Below, in pieces: positions 1 to 12,341 of a stretch of DNA of 64,000 bases. The position numbers were made by a program, and so were the translations under genes. Each line of letters starts with the position of its first letter. Positions within the stretch are counted from its first letter, which is position 1. The notes under the pieces were generated by a model, which made no database searches, was not told where the DNA came from, and was given only the letters and a program-made list of their open reading frames with translations. The stretch comes from Marsupella aquatica (lineage: Eukaryota; Marchantiophyta): NCBI GenBank assembly GCA_973895155.1, contig OZ316895.1:22072001-22136000 (forward strand). Reading direction: 5' to 3'.

Positions 1-142
1 ACTAATTTGAGAAATCCATACTGTAAGAAAAATCATGTCAATCTTTTAATTTTTTAAAACCTCAAATGGTTCCTACTTTGACCTCCTAAAAGAACCTACC
101 TGCCAACATCAATAATTGGCCTAACATCATTGTCTAAATCAG

Positions 143-394
143 GTGCCATCGGAGGAGACACTACACCAAATATTAGAACGTTACCTTGTCATGAATAAAC
201 ATGCGAAAAGTTACACTTGGAAAGCCATTGTTACCGATCATAAAGGTGAATTTGTAAACGTGAACATGGATTTAAATCTTGATGAAAATGGCATCAAGGA
301 TGAATCTGATGAGTTTTCATCCCTGGGGATGCGTGTTGATCACCTTGTACCTTGTATTCATGTGTACTATGATGATGACCTCACCATTGGATGA
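143..394 (+). CDS. CYB5D1: CYB5D1-like protein, last exon (partial gene)
   Basis: This is the terminal exon of a gene that begins left of the window. An intron ending in AAATCAG is followed at 143 by an open frame of 83 codons ending in TGA at 392-394, so the intron is phase 0. The peptide matches the C-terminal third of cytochrome b5 domain-containing protein 1: an ILERYL motif, then HAKSYTWK, a NMDLNLDENGIKDE segment and a final YYDDDLT. The heme-binding cytochrome b5 domain would lie upstream and is not visible. CYB5D1 is a ciliary protein in flagellated eukaryotes, so its presence suggests motile sperm. Family assignment is strong from the motif series; function in this plant is inferred. 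Confidence 0.8.
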   Translation: MPSEETLHQILERYLVMNKHAKSYTWKAIVTDHKGEFVNVNMDLNLDENGIKDESDEFSSLGMRVDHLVPCIHVYYDDDLTIG

Positions 395-1949
395 AGGAAG
401 CACATTAAGACCACTCAATTGATATTTCTCATGGTCAATTGATACTATCCAAACAAAGATTTGATAGGGTGCCTTCACAAGACCTCAGAGGTACTTGTGA
501 TTTTTTTCACAGAGCAAATGGAGGGCCTCTTATTGTTCTACAAATAGACTCCAGACCAGATTTCGTTGAAATGAAGTTCATAAATGCAATCCCATGAACC
601 TGCCCATGAATGAAAGGGCCAGAGTTTGGAAAATGTTTGGACCACCCAAGGACATGATCTAAAATTCTAGGCAAACAAACACTCAAATACTCCACGTCAG
701 CATATACTTACTTGAGCCCAGGTCTGTGTATTACTTGCTCAGTGAATACAGTGGAAATGGTCATAAATCTCCCAAGACTAGAAGAGAAGCTCAAGACTAG
801 AAGAGACGCTCAAGACTATCTTTGGAGCTATGGTGTACTAAGCATAAATCTTTCAAGACTCGAAGAGAAGCTCAAGACTATCTCCGGAGCTATGGTGTAC
901 GGATGATTCCACATAGTGATGACCTCTAGAAGTAGCGTTGAATAGTGTCTTAGCGTTTGTGACAATTTTGTAAAGTCATCCTCGCTACTCGTTAGCAGCC
1001 TAATTGACATGATAATCTCACCAGTAGAGAGCATGTGTTGACTTCAGGCCCTGTTATCAGATTCTTCGTAATTCTTGCACAACCTTCTCCACTATATTAC
1101 ATGGGTAAGATCTTTCATTACATCAACTCATTATACATGGCTCCACGTTCGGATAACAATTGTATTTGTAGCCAGCGGTAGCCTCTAGCGTGATCAGCAA
1201 AGACTTGATGAAAGACTGAAGTGATATCTTCAATTGGAATATAAATTGATAGAACTAATGTGAACGGTATGTGTACAACAGAGCTTAGCCTCTAACACTG
1301 GCTCAGCACATACACGTCAGAGAGTTTCAGTAAGCGAATTGCCCTGGAATTCCCTGGAACCCAGTTGGGTGAAACCATCGTCTTCTACAACTCCTCTGGC
1401 TACCTTCCGAGAACTCTCTCGTACCTCGAGCCACAGAGCGAAGGTAGACTCTGAATGTCCATTTCAAGTTTTGTCTCAAGGTCTTGACATAGCGGGAAAG
1501 CGCACTCCGTCCATGGGCCGAGTGGATTGAACTGATGGAGACTCTTCATTCCAGAAGAGACTTTCAATTCTCACATATCAGCTCAGCATATTCAGGCAGC
1601 CTTCATTAATTTCACCTGGAAGACATTGTGGGGGTTCACAAGTGGCTTGAGTCTAATTTGATGCATACGTCTCCAACCTTGCAAACCCAGGGCATCCAAG
1701 AAGCCCCCACCCCCAAACTCCTGGAGGAACGGTTGCAAACCCATTGACCAGGTCTTATATCCCAACCCAACTAAGAAGCTTTGGCATTGTCACAGAATAC
1801 CCAGGACGCCAGTCCAGAGGGCCTTGCACGAGGCGCGTGGTAGACCAAGACCGTATATTTTTGCAATATTGCCCGACTTTGGAAAACGACGGTGCCTTGC
1901 CCTTGAGTAAATCAACCAACCAATGTGAGATTAGACAATCGTCTCTCTC
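395..1949. other. Spacer between convergent genes
   Basis: This stretch separates the 3' ends of the CYB5D1-like gene (+) and the IF-2 gene (-). It should hold both 3' UTRs. Apart from the direct repeat at 762-900 I see no further gene; short open frames here lack recognisable domains. Confidence 0.5.
762..900. repeat. Imperfect direct repeat, two units of about 60-80 bp
   Basis: A block beginning CATAAATCTCCCAAGACTAG recurs from 843 as CATAAATCTTTCAAGACTCG, and both end in GGAGCTATGGTGTAC. Inside the first copy a 19 bp stretch (GAAGAGAAGCTCAAGACTA) is itself duplicated with one change, so the array arose in at least two steps. Confidence 0.8.
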
Positions 1950-4900
1950 TCAGGCTGAAGACCTTGCATTTGCAGTTACAGTGGTAACGGAGGCTTCTTC
2001 CAAACTCCGCCTCTTTTCTACCTTAGTGAAAGCTTCTATTATGTCACCTTCTTGCCACTCAGCAAAATCTTCCATACCGACACCACATTCCAATCCGGCC
2101 ACAACCTGTATCCATCCATCATAAGTGGTGAGTCACTGTATCAACATTATCCAGTCCTCAATGGAAACTTTCTAGAATTTGAGAGCTTAAAAGTCAAAGG
2201 ACCAATATTCAGGAAAGATTCCAGTAGGATGATGTGAATCACCTCCTTGGCGATTTCCTTGACTCTCTTCAAGGAGTCCAACACACCGCTATGAACTGTG
2301 GAACCTTTCCTCATGACCTTCAGTCCACACCCTTTCACCAACTTGCCTTCAGTTACCATACACCCTGCCACACGTCCACTACCACTTCCAAAAACGGCCC
2401 TAACTTCTGCTTGCCCAAGCGGTATCTCCTCCTGCAGCAAAAATGATAGGATCAAAAGTTGCATAGAGAAAGCAATGATATGGATGACCAAACCACAGTT
2501 CTGCTCATCACACTCAACTTGAAATGCACTAGATCCCAGGCATCCTCAACGGTACTGGAAAGCTAATGTGCAAGGTGATCCACCGAACCCTGGGGTAGGG
2601 ACTGACAAATACCTCAACAACATCGAGCATTCCCTCCATGGCCTTCCGCATGTCATCCAGCAATTCGTAGATGACATCGTACTTGCGAACTTCAACTCCC
2701 TGCTTTTCAGCCATCGCTTGTATGCTGGGCTGAATACCTACGTTAAAACCTATGACGATAGCTTGGCTTGCAGTGGCAAGATCAATGTCACTAGCGCTAA
2801 CTTCCCCTACCGACTGCATCAAAAACCGCAGACCCACAGTGTTTTGTGGAAGTTCTTGCAAAGCCTCTCTTATTGCCTCAACCGAACCCTGTTCAATACA
2901 TCGCACCACGATGTATGAGAAACTATAATATTTGGCTTACGAAACACATAAGCCACAGAGCAGGTAATAACAGTTATCAACTCTGGATTTGTAAAATATT
3001 TAAGCTATAACCGTTGAGACAACTAATTTAATTTGGCTCACCTGGACATCCACCTTCAACACAACATTTAGCATATGATGCTCTGTAGCGGTTCCATCTT
3101 CTCCTGCGAGGGAGTTGCCAAGGGATGCAAGGGTAACCTTGCCTTCACCAGCTTGATCCGTTAAGCGCTGTTTTCTCAAAGCTAATGCTCGTTCTGAAGC
3201 CAAATCTCGTGCTTCATCTATAGAGTCAATAATTTCAAATTCATCCCCTGCAACGGGCACATTGCCAAGGCCAGTTACCTGCACAATGAATGCAAGAATC
3301 ATTATCCAACTCTCTTTCATTTGGGGAGCATTTTCTCCGACATTAACGGGGGCTCACAATGTGGATAGTCATCCCACTCAGACATCTTGTACCAATAAGA
3401 ACATTTGTACCAATTACCCCAGATTTCGAACTTAGACAAACAATAACCACGATTGGCAAAATGGGAAACCCAGGTCAGAATCTCATCTCTAAGATCCAAC
3501 AGAAACTGCTCCCACTTTTTTTCTCATTGTGACAGGCTACGGAAAGGTTGTCAGGGAGCGATCCATACTTGCACAGCTGTTGACGGCCCAGCTTCTTCTA
3601 CGATCGCTCCAGTGTCATCAGTCATGGCTCGAACCTGATTATATAAGATAACCTTTTTAGTCCATCGACATCAACACGGCTAACACGACAACGTACATCT
3701 AAGGACAGCATTGACAGTCACAGGAAGCTCAGAACAACAATTTCGCACCTTTCCATAGGATTCGCCACATAGCACAACATCTCCTTTGCGTAGTGTACCG
3801 TTTTGTACAAGTAAAGTTGCCACGGTTCCCCTTGTTTTGTCAAGACGAGCCTCAATGACAGTACCCTTGGCGTTGCGATCTGGGTTGGCCCTCAGTTCTT
3901 GGATCTGTCCCACGCACATATAAAATCAGCCATATGCAGATGTAGACACTTGATATCTCAATACAGGCTAGTAATCATACCATCTGAGATAATTATTCCT
4001 CATCAGATTTTTGGCTCGTTGAAACAGTGACTCTGAGGGAAAACTTACGGTATACTTGACTCTGACTAAAATAGCTGTATAATCTTCTCAAAAGACAATA
4101 CCGCGTACCGAAAGTTTTCATATGGTAACGGGGGCAACTCTAATGTCTGACAAGGTCAAAACTCCAACATTAATCCTACCATTCTTCATGGTCGTGCAGG
4201 CTAGCACGTTAATTGTTTACAGTCAGTCAAACGTTAAAGCTCCGAAACGTACCTCTGCAATAAGCATGATGGTCTCCAACAGTGATTCCACTCCACTTCC
4301 TGCTTTGGCACTGACCTGTATCACCACGTGGACATTATCTAGCTTAGAGATGCTCGATAGAAAAGGCTTTTCAAATGAGCATGACCGTAAGAGTTCAAAT
4401 AGCTACGTTTCAAAAGGAAATATACGAACCTGTACTGCTGGAACATCACCACCCCAGTCTTCTACCATCACACCGTGAGTAGATAACTCTTGCATCACTC
4501 TCTCTGGTTGAGCTCCTTCTTTGTCCATCTGCATCAAAAAAGGTTTTCCTTGAGATGATGCAAAATACCGTTACTCTTATCCAATAATTAGAAGACGAAG
4601 CACCAAAATCTGAACACTTTAAGAAAAACGAGCTAAACCCTGCACATTCTGCTGACTCTGTCCAGTAACGAACTTAGCTGAGGACAAACAGATTCGAAAG
4701 CCTCACTTTGTTTATGGCAACGACAAAGGGCACACCCGCGGCCTTTGCATGGGCTATGGCTTCCAAGGATTGAGGGCGGACGCCATCATCTGCTGCCACC
4801 ACAATAACTGCAATGTCTGTGACACGAGCTCCCCGTGCACGCATTGCACTAAATGCCTGTCAAGTAGATTGGTCACCCAATATCAGGATCACTTCAATTG

Positions 4901-7136
4901 TTTCTTGGTAGGACCGGACTACGATGATATATCTAAAATCCTGATGACCAGGAAAGGAAACTCCAATCACTCAAAGCTTGCAGTAATACTGTAGCCAACC
5001 TGGTGTCCAGGAGTGTCGAGGAAAACACAGTCTTGCTGTTCATCGCCCACTTGCACAAGCACACGGTAAGCACCAATTCCCTGTGTAATTCCACCAGCTT
5101 CACCAGCAGCAACCTGCAGAAAATTCAAAAAAGCCCGCCTTTCACAATCTCAACCAAGAAAAAGTGGCTGGTCGGTTGAGCACCATCCCCAGTCCTCAAC
5201 ATAATAAATTCTGAGAAAAGTTTCAACGCCATCGGATATTTAGGTAACTTCAGAGTGAGTATTTTGGACAATCAATTCATTCCCCAGACCCGCAACTTGT
5301 TCAAACTATCGCCCTAGCATAAAAATAAAAGTGGCCAGGTTGACCGGAACGGTCTTAATCGTTAACTTTGAAGGGTTATTAACGATTCTCACCTTTGATT
5401 TTCTGATGTAGTCCAGCAGAGACGTCTGCAGGAGAAACAGAGAAAAACAGTCAAGGGACAGATATAACAAAACAACCTGTCAATTCAATTTATTCAACGC
5501 TGAAGAAGAAAATTCTTCCAGGAACAGAGATGGAAGTCTCTCGGAAGTCAAAAGCATAGTGTAATTCATGCCACAATTTGACTTATATTCTTGAACAAGT
5601 CCAGAAGGTGTTCGCGACACAAAATTGAGATAACCCATCCAGTGATTTTAAAAAAAGGCTGTCACAGAAACGCGGCCAGCCCAGGCAGAGACTGCAAATG
5701 CTCGATACAAGATAAACTCTCAAAATCATGATTTAAAGAATCTAACTCTCAAATTCAAAAAATCCTGGGCGTCGGTGCATCATTGCTCCCCTCGTAGAAA
5801 CACCAGATGAAGGCCAGAGAAAAATTACCTTGCCATGGTCGACATGTCCCATGATGGTGACTACCGGGGGACGGACTTCAAGGTACTCCAGATCTTCCTC
5901 ATCCAGAAATTCGGTGGTCTTCTTTGCCATTTCCTCAACCTTGATAGTCCCAGCTTCCACGACCTCCACTTCGAATTCATGACAGACCAGACGAACTGTC
6001 TCTTCATCCAAGGTTTGATTCACCATAGTGGCAATTCCCTTCATAAACAGAGTCTTCACCACCTCACCGTCATTCACCGCCAGTTTAGCTGCCAAATCGG
6101 CCACAGACATTCCTTCCTTGCCAACCTCGAGAATGTCAACTTTGACAGGGGCTGCTGCTCTGGCTGCCTCAGCTTTCACGGCCTTCCTGCTTGCCTTGGT
6201 TTGCTTCCTGGCTCTCGGCCGGGCCAAACCCTTTCCAACAATTGCGCTGTCAAGATCCACCGCATCATCTTTCTCCCTCGCAGCCACTCTTCTCCTAGCT
6301 CCATCCGAAACACTCGACGTTTGCTTCTTTCTCCAGTCCTCCTTGCCTTTGGCAGGGGCGTTCTTGGTGAATTTCGTTGCCGCAGCTGCAGGGGAATTTG
6401 CAGCGGCAGCTCCTCCGCCGGAGGGGGCCCCTGGACGTCTAGGGGATGCACCCACATCTCTCAAAATGGGCCCCTTCCGAGCTGGTTTCTCGCCATCCAC
6501 TGCACTTCCGGAATCCGCTGGTTTAGGTCGAGTTGTCACCTGACTCCTTGCCTGCGCTCTAAAGTTGGCATCCGGTCTGAATGACTGAACCAAATCCCTG
6601 GGAGCAGCTTCTCGTTTCGCCTCTGCTCCTGCATCCCTCTGAGCTACAGTGGGCCCTCCACTGTTGGGATTCGAAGGCGTCCACTGAGTTGTGCTCCTCG
6701 GTGGTGGCCTTGCTTGTGCAGATGGTCGACTGGGCGGTTGAGCGAAAGAGGGTTTTCTTGGTGGTGCTGGTGCTGGAGCTCTCACTGGTGGTTTTGGTGC
6801 TGCTTTCAAAACTTCTTCTGGAGCTTCTGGTGCTTCTTTAGCTGATGCAGGTAATGATGCTGATGATAATAAAGTTGAAGCAGGTGGAGAGGGAGACGCC
6901 CCAGATGATTCTTTTGATTTTTGCATGTTCTCGAGCGAAGTGAGGGCTCCCCTTACAAAAAGCGTTGTCCGTCGTCCGTCCATCCGTCCGCAGGGCGAAA
7001 TCGTTTGGGACAGGGGAAGAAACTGGGCATGATTCTTAATTTTGGGCATTTGCTGGTTAGACAACGATGACCGGGAGTCCCGAATGCCGCAGAGACGTTC
7101 GAGTGAAACATTCAAGCTAACTGCAGGAGCCATCAT
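1950..7136 (-). CDS. Chloroplast translation initiation factor IF-2
   Basis: GTPase that delivers initiator fMet-tRNA to plastid 70S ribosomes. Exons from 5' to 3': 7136-5829, 5425-5393, 5113-5000, 4856-4707, 4528-4430, 4315-4253, 3904-3749, 3634-3569, 3278-3042, 2888-2613, 2431-2243, 2105-1950. All junctions are GT-AG and every intron is phase 0, giving 948 residues, close to the plant family length. The G motifs are complete: GHVDHGKT (about 430-437), DTPGH (480-484), NKMD (534-537) and SAK (570-572). The IF2 C-terminal part includes [17 protein letters not shown]. The N-terminus is Ser/Arg-rich, like a transit peptide, followed by a Pro/Ala-rich low-complexity linker typical of organellar IF-2. 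The start at 7136 is the first in-frame ATG of exon 1; a second ATG follows immediately. Exon 2 is only 33 nt, and the intron before it splits the P-loop between GK and T. FUG1-type plastid targeting is inferred. Confidence 0.95.
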
Positions 7137-7143
7137 TGCAGGA

Positions 7144-7400
7144 ATTCTACTCTAGTACGTCAAATTCAGAGACCATAGAATGCTTGAAAAGCCCGTGGAG
7201 AGACACAGTGTTGTTGTCAAGCTAAGATCCCGTGCCGAGCTTCGACAAAATGCTTAAACCAAATGTAGTAAAAATTCTACACCAGTACCTCAAAATTCAA
7301 AGACCTCAGAGTGCTCGAGAAGCCCGTGCACAGACACAGTGTTTCCAAAGCCAGAATTCCTGTGCTGAGCTTTGGCAAAATGCTCAAACCAAATGTAGTA
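7144..7400. repeat. Tandem duplication (~130 bp x 2) just upstream of IF-2
   Basis: Two adjacent units start with ATTCTAC at 7144 and 7274 and end with AACCAAATGTAGTA. They differ at many positions and a third, much weaker partial copy lies near 7477-7520. The first unit starts only 8 bp upstream of the IF-2 start codon, so the duplication lies in the 5' UTR or promoter of that gene. Confidence 0.75.
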
Positions 7401-8008
7401 GTGAGCAGAGCTGCTCAGATTTCATTGAGAGAGCTTGCTCGAGAAATGCTTCGACCTACGTGACCGAGACAGAGTGTTCAGCTCAGATTCAGCTTCACCA
7501 AAATACTTCAACCAATTGTACAGTACTTGCCAACGAGCGAATTTACGAATCAAACGAGTGCTCCAAAATCCTGAGTGAGAGAGGGGGAGAGAGAGCACAA
7601 CGAGAGGTCATGCTTCTACACCAACGACAGTGCAACGATGGATTCTGCTCTGTGCCCCACCCAGCTCCTTTCCACTCCATCCACTACACTACACTACTAC
7701 ACTACACTAGAATTGCTCCACTACTAAAGTAAGTCTTCTCCATTGGCAGGAGCTCTTGGGCCTCGTTGTCTCGTCTCAGGCAACTCGTTCTCCATCTCCA
7801 TGTCAACAAAGTAAGAAACCCTAAGGAGTGCATATTCCTCTCGTTATAATTATGCACGTTTACACTCTTATCGCAAACTCTATCTGCTCTCAAAACCAGG
7901 GTGCGATAGGAATTGAGCACTTTTGCGCACTTATGTCATTTTTAATCTAGGACAAACAGCATGCTCACAACGTCTCCAATCTCCCTGAGGTATTGTATGG
8001 TGGGAGGA
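7401..8008. promoter_or_regulatory. Probable IF-2 5' flank
   Basis: No gene is recognised. The stretch is upstream of the minus-strand IF-2 gene and contains short repeats of CTACACTA at about 7683-7710. No confident TATA element was found; promoter status is inferred from position only. Confidence 0.3.
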
Positions 8009-8160
8009 GAGTATTGTTAGGGAGCCTCTAGTGGTTATTAATGTCTTTCGATTTTTCAAGAGAGGTGAGTATTGTTAGGGAGCCTCTAGTGGTTATTAAT
8101 ATCTTTCGATTTTTCAAGAGAGGAGAGTATTGTTAGTGGGTCTTAGTGTCTTTTGATTTT
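8009..8160. repeat. 58 bp tandem repeat, 2.6 units
   Basis: Units at 8009-8066 and 8067-8124 start GAGTATTGTTAGGGAGCC and differ at very few positions. A degenerate third partial unit follows to 8160. The high similarity suggests a recent duplication. Confidence 0.85.
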
Positions 8161-11033
8161 TGTTTACTTTTGTATTGTAGTGCATTTCTAAGACTCCAGA
8201 TGGCTAGCGAGTCTGCTACCCAAAAGAGGACTCCCAAAATTGGGTTTTGTTGACCAGATTTTGTTTAGCTATGGACTATTTTTGCATGTAAAGTGGGTTT
8301 ATTTCCTCCTAACATGAAGTTTTGTCTTGTTTGCTTGCACATTACAATTACCCTCACTTTCCCTGTTGTTAGTGGCTTTGGCTTAGAACTACACTCTCCC
8401 CTAATTTATGGCAGGATACAATAGTGCAATTTTTCTGTGTTAAGAAATTTGTTTTGGCTTAAACGGCCACTCTCCCCTAACCAGTGACAAGACAAAATAG
8501 CGCACTTTTATATTTTATTAAAACCACTATTGACTAATTTTAGTAACCTGGATATATCAGGTTTTGTTTCTGGGACAGTAGTGGTTTAAGCCCATAGTTC
8601 ATGATTATCCTGCAACCATTGGAAGTTGCTTTCTGCGGACCTAGTGAACTAAAATAGGTCTGCGTATCTTCTTGCAAACAGGATGAAGTAGGAGCATGGC
8701 ACATATGCAAATTCCTTCTCTAGGACAAACAGTATGCTAAGAGCATCTTCAATCCCGTAATTTTGCCAAAATCCCATGAATGAGTGGACATGCTGATCTT
8801 CCAAGCTGATGCAGGCACCTATGGAGGCTGAGAAAAGACACCAGGCAGCAAATGGGCTCACCACTAGGCCAGCTATACGCTCAATTGAACCCCTATCAAG
8901 GCCACAGTACCCCATACAAGGCCTGTATATTCCGTAAAAGTTATGTAAAAGTTTTTCTAGAAGTTACATATTAACCCTAGTAGTTGCTGTGTAGAAGAAG
9001 ATTGTCATCTTGAATTTTAGATTGCGAGACTTTGAAGCAATTTCAGTGCATGCAGTGGATTTGGCCTGGAAAATGTAGCTTGAGGTAGAGTACTGAAGAT
9101 GTATATCCCTGCTATGGAGTTACACCCTTTTGTATCACGGAGGCGTAACTGTCAAGCTACTGTAGGTTGATATGAAAGGTTGTGACTGTTCCCCAACCAA
9201 TCCAAATGAAAACTATTTTAAATACTGTCTAAGGGGGGTGGTGTGATGCACGTGTATTAGACTGGGATAGCCCTCTGTCACTATGCTCAGGGATTTGGAT
9301 CTAGCAAAATTCTCACATGCCTAATGTTTGACCTAATGGTGTCTGGACAAATCAGTCCTCCCATTTATGATAATTATATACCCGTGGCACTTGCATGGTT
9401 ATTATCTGTTCGTGGCTCCAGTGTCACCATCACTAACCCGCTGCTCGAGGCAGCCAAACTAAGGAGTTTTAGGGGAATTGCAGGAAATAGATCATTAATT
9501 GTCTATGCATACACCTGTTTGAAAGAACAGATAATCCTTAGATAGGATTGCAAATGGATTCTAAAAGACTTTAAGAAGTACATTTAGAGTTGAAGCATGT
9601 CGTAAGTTGTATTAAAGAAGTTGTTGAGGCTACCATTCATTGAGAAAAATAAACTTATTGTTATCCACAGTCATTCACGTACTAGTAAGCATCGTCAGTG
9701 TGATTAGGAAATCAAGAACTCATGCCAAAAACGAGAAGAATGAAAGGATTTCATAATTTTAAAATTGGTTTACCAGAAACTTTTGTACAGTAGAAAAATC
9801 TTACTATGAAGTTTGCAAGACGATACTTGATTTGATCCAGTAAAAACTTATTTCCAATTGATTAATCAAAGTTCTAGATTATGGAATATCCTGCAATCAC
9901 CACAATCTAAAAGATTGCTTCTATCCTTTAGACGTATCTATTCATAATTGATTGCTACTTATATACCTCAAAGTTCTCTAGTTGAAAGACTTGTATGCTA
10001 AGATGAAGATGTCAAATGCTAATGATTTGTAATACATTATACTAATAGCAAGAGAATTTGGGGGTTTGCATGGAGATTCTATACTATTGCAAGCTACTTG
10101 GAAGTTAGTATTCAACTTCATTTGTTTAAGAAGGTTTCAAGATCCATTCTTTTCAACTGGATCCATTTGAGATTAGTTCATATCAATGACATTTAATTTG
10201 TGGATTTATATGGAAACATCTTCTTGCACAGCAATGTTAATTATTTCCTGATGTAACTCCTCCATCAAGAAAATCTTGAAAATCGTACTGACAAGGCCTT
10301 CTCCATCTCCCTCATATAATACATCAGCTCCTCAGCCTCCTTGAGCCTCTCAAAGTACTTAGACTCCATCTAGTACTTGGACTACCACAGGCCCAAATAA
10401 CAGATTCCCCAGCCACACAACTACTGTTGTCCATAGAGTGCCCAACATTTCATGGTTGTCTTCCACTGGGGAAGAATCCATAGCTATTGAACATCTGTTT
10501 GTGGACTCTAATCTTAGATTCCTGAGCTTTCAATGCTCCTCAACAAACCAAGTCTTCTAGGCAAGAATACATTTGGCTTAGCATTTGTTGTAGATTCCTC
10601 TTACAAGCAAAGACTCTCCTTGAAATTTCTCTTCACTGACAAGGTTAGCTTTTATATCATAAGTACCTTTGCGGAAATATCCTATCTCATACTGATCAGT
10701 CTAGGACTACCGGTTTCATATGACGGTGATATGATCAGTCTAGGACTACAGGTTCAAGTTCTTGAAGGGAGGCTGATAGGTGCGGATGTAACAAACTGAG
10801 CAATTATTAATCAACACATTAGCATTGGTTACTGCCTCTATAAAGTTTAGCAATTTCAATTACTGTAGCATGGTTCATCCATAGGATATTTCTAGTTTTT
10901 CAAGAACTTGTTTCTAGCTACAACTTTGAGACAGCTTGTGTCTAATTACAGCAAGCTGAAGTCAATGAAAATGAATGACAAATACTAGAGGAAGCTATGA
11001 TATGTTAAAGATTCTCATACATAAGCACTCCTC
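8161..11033. other. Gene-free AT-rich spacer
   Basis: No coding region with a recognisable domain was found on either strand. The short open frames (for example near 9324 and 10533) show no motif. The stretch leads into the copia remnant and may contain older, unrecognisable element sequence. Confidence 0.4.
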
Positions 11034-12060
11034 TTGGTACAACTCATCACAGGAAAAATACTATCAAGAAAGCACTTACTTAGGGAAAAAATCAACATGA
11101 ACCAAATGAGACAGGTAGATGTGGGAGTCAAAGCCCATATGAATAGATCTAAGAGTTTACAATCAAATGATCAAAGATGGGATTGTAAGTATTGTGGGCA
11201 TCAAGCACACAAGCAAGTAGATTGTGGCTTGAGAAAGGCAAAGGAAAAACTGAGAGAGTTAGAAGCATTGTGGAGAAGAAGTATTCAGAAACAACCACAA
11301 AAACGACATACTCGTTCAGCTAAGGTAGATTGCATCAACAATGCAAACTACAAAGGTGCTACTTCTAAAAAGGTTCTAGAAGGTAACATGACTGAGATTG
11401 AAAATTTGGACAAGGAAAGTGAGTGGTTTGTTGACTCAGGGGCCAGTGTGCACATAACTGGGAACCAAAAGTTGCTTTCAAAGGTAAAAAATCCTAAATC
11501 AAAGATGAGAATTACCACGGCTGGGGGCCACAAATTTTGTATTACTGGCAAGGGGTCAGTGAACATTGATGGCAAAAAAGGAATTGACAAAATTTACTAT
11601 GTTCCTGGCTTGAAGAGGAATCTTCTTTCAGTGGGTCAGCTAACAGATCTTGGCCATTGTGTCTTGTTCAATAACAAGTCTTGTTTTATATTTGATAAGG
11701 AGAATCCTACAAACATTTTCATAAAAGGCCGACGTGATCCCATGAACAACTTGTATAGTCTCTGGATGAAAGGACATGAAATAAAAAAGGCCTCTTCCAG
11801 CAGACAAAGCAAACGGACAGAAACTATCGATCATAAAAAGCTGTCTATTGCATTACAAAAATGGGTACCATCAGAGCTTGACACTTAGTTATGACAATTC
11901 CATGTAGGGCTGTAAAGACAATCATGTACTAGTACACTTATGCATTCAATGAAGGAGAAACATCTATCTCAACATTTGCGCAAGTGACAAAAGGGACAAC
12001 AAACCTTTGGAATCTTCGCATGAAGATGGGAAAACCCAAAGAAAAATGGATGCTTGGGTA
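11034..12060 (+). pseudogene. Ty1/copia gag-protease remnant
   Basis: An open frame of 284 codons (11034-11888) holds a retroviral-type zinc knuckle, CKYCGHQAHKQVDC, then a linker and an aspartic protease start, WFVDSGASVHITG. The order and the following IYYVPGLKRNLLSVGQL segment are diagnostic of Ty1/copia Gag-Pol. After the stop, a degenerate TTNLWNLRM segment near 11997-12026 corresponds to the GAG-pre-integrase domain. No integrase core, reverse transcriptase or LTR was recognised nearby, so this is a fragment. The start codon is uncertain because the true N-terminus of gag is missing. Confidence 0.85.
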
Positions 12061-12341
12061 AAATGACAAGTGAAAAGACCAAGGGCTACTGATGTTGGGA
12101 TACATTGTACATGAATATTCATCAGTAAGACTAGTAGGGATATGGTGTTGACGGATGAGGAGGTTCAGATAGGAATAGGTTTTAATATGGAGATGAATGT
12201 AAAAACAAGGAGATCTAGATCAGTTGGCAGTTCGTTGGAATTCATATTAAATGCTGTGATACCATCATTGTGGGTATTGGGACAATCTTGGATTTACATC
12301 CCAGTTTACATCCTGATTGGGTTATCCTCTAGGTGAATGTT

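Noticed and set aside
5835-6841. Plus-strand frames opposite IF-2 exon 1
   Set aside because: Shadows of the Pro/Ala-rich linker of IF-2 on the other strand.
9324-10799. Short open frames as host genes
   Set aside because: No motif, no plausible splice partners, AT-rich surroundings typical of decayed repeats.
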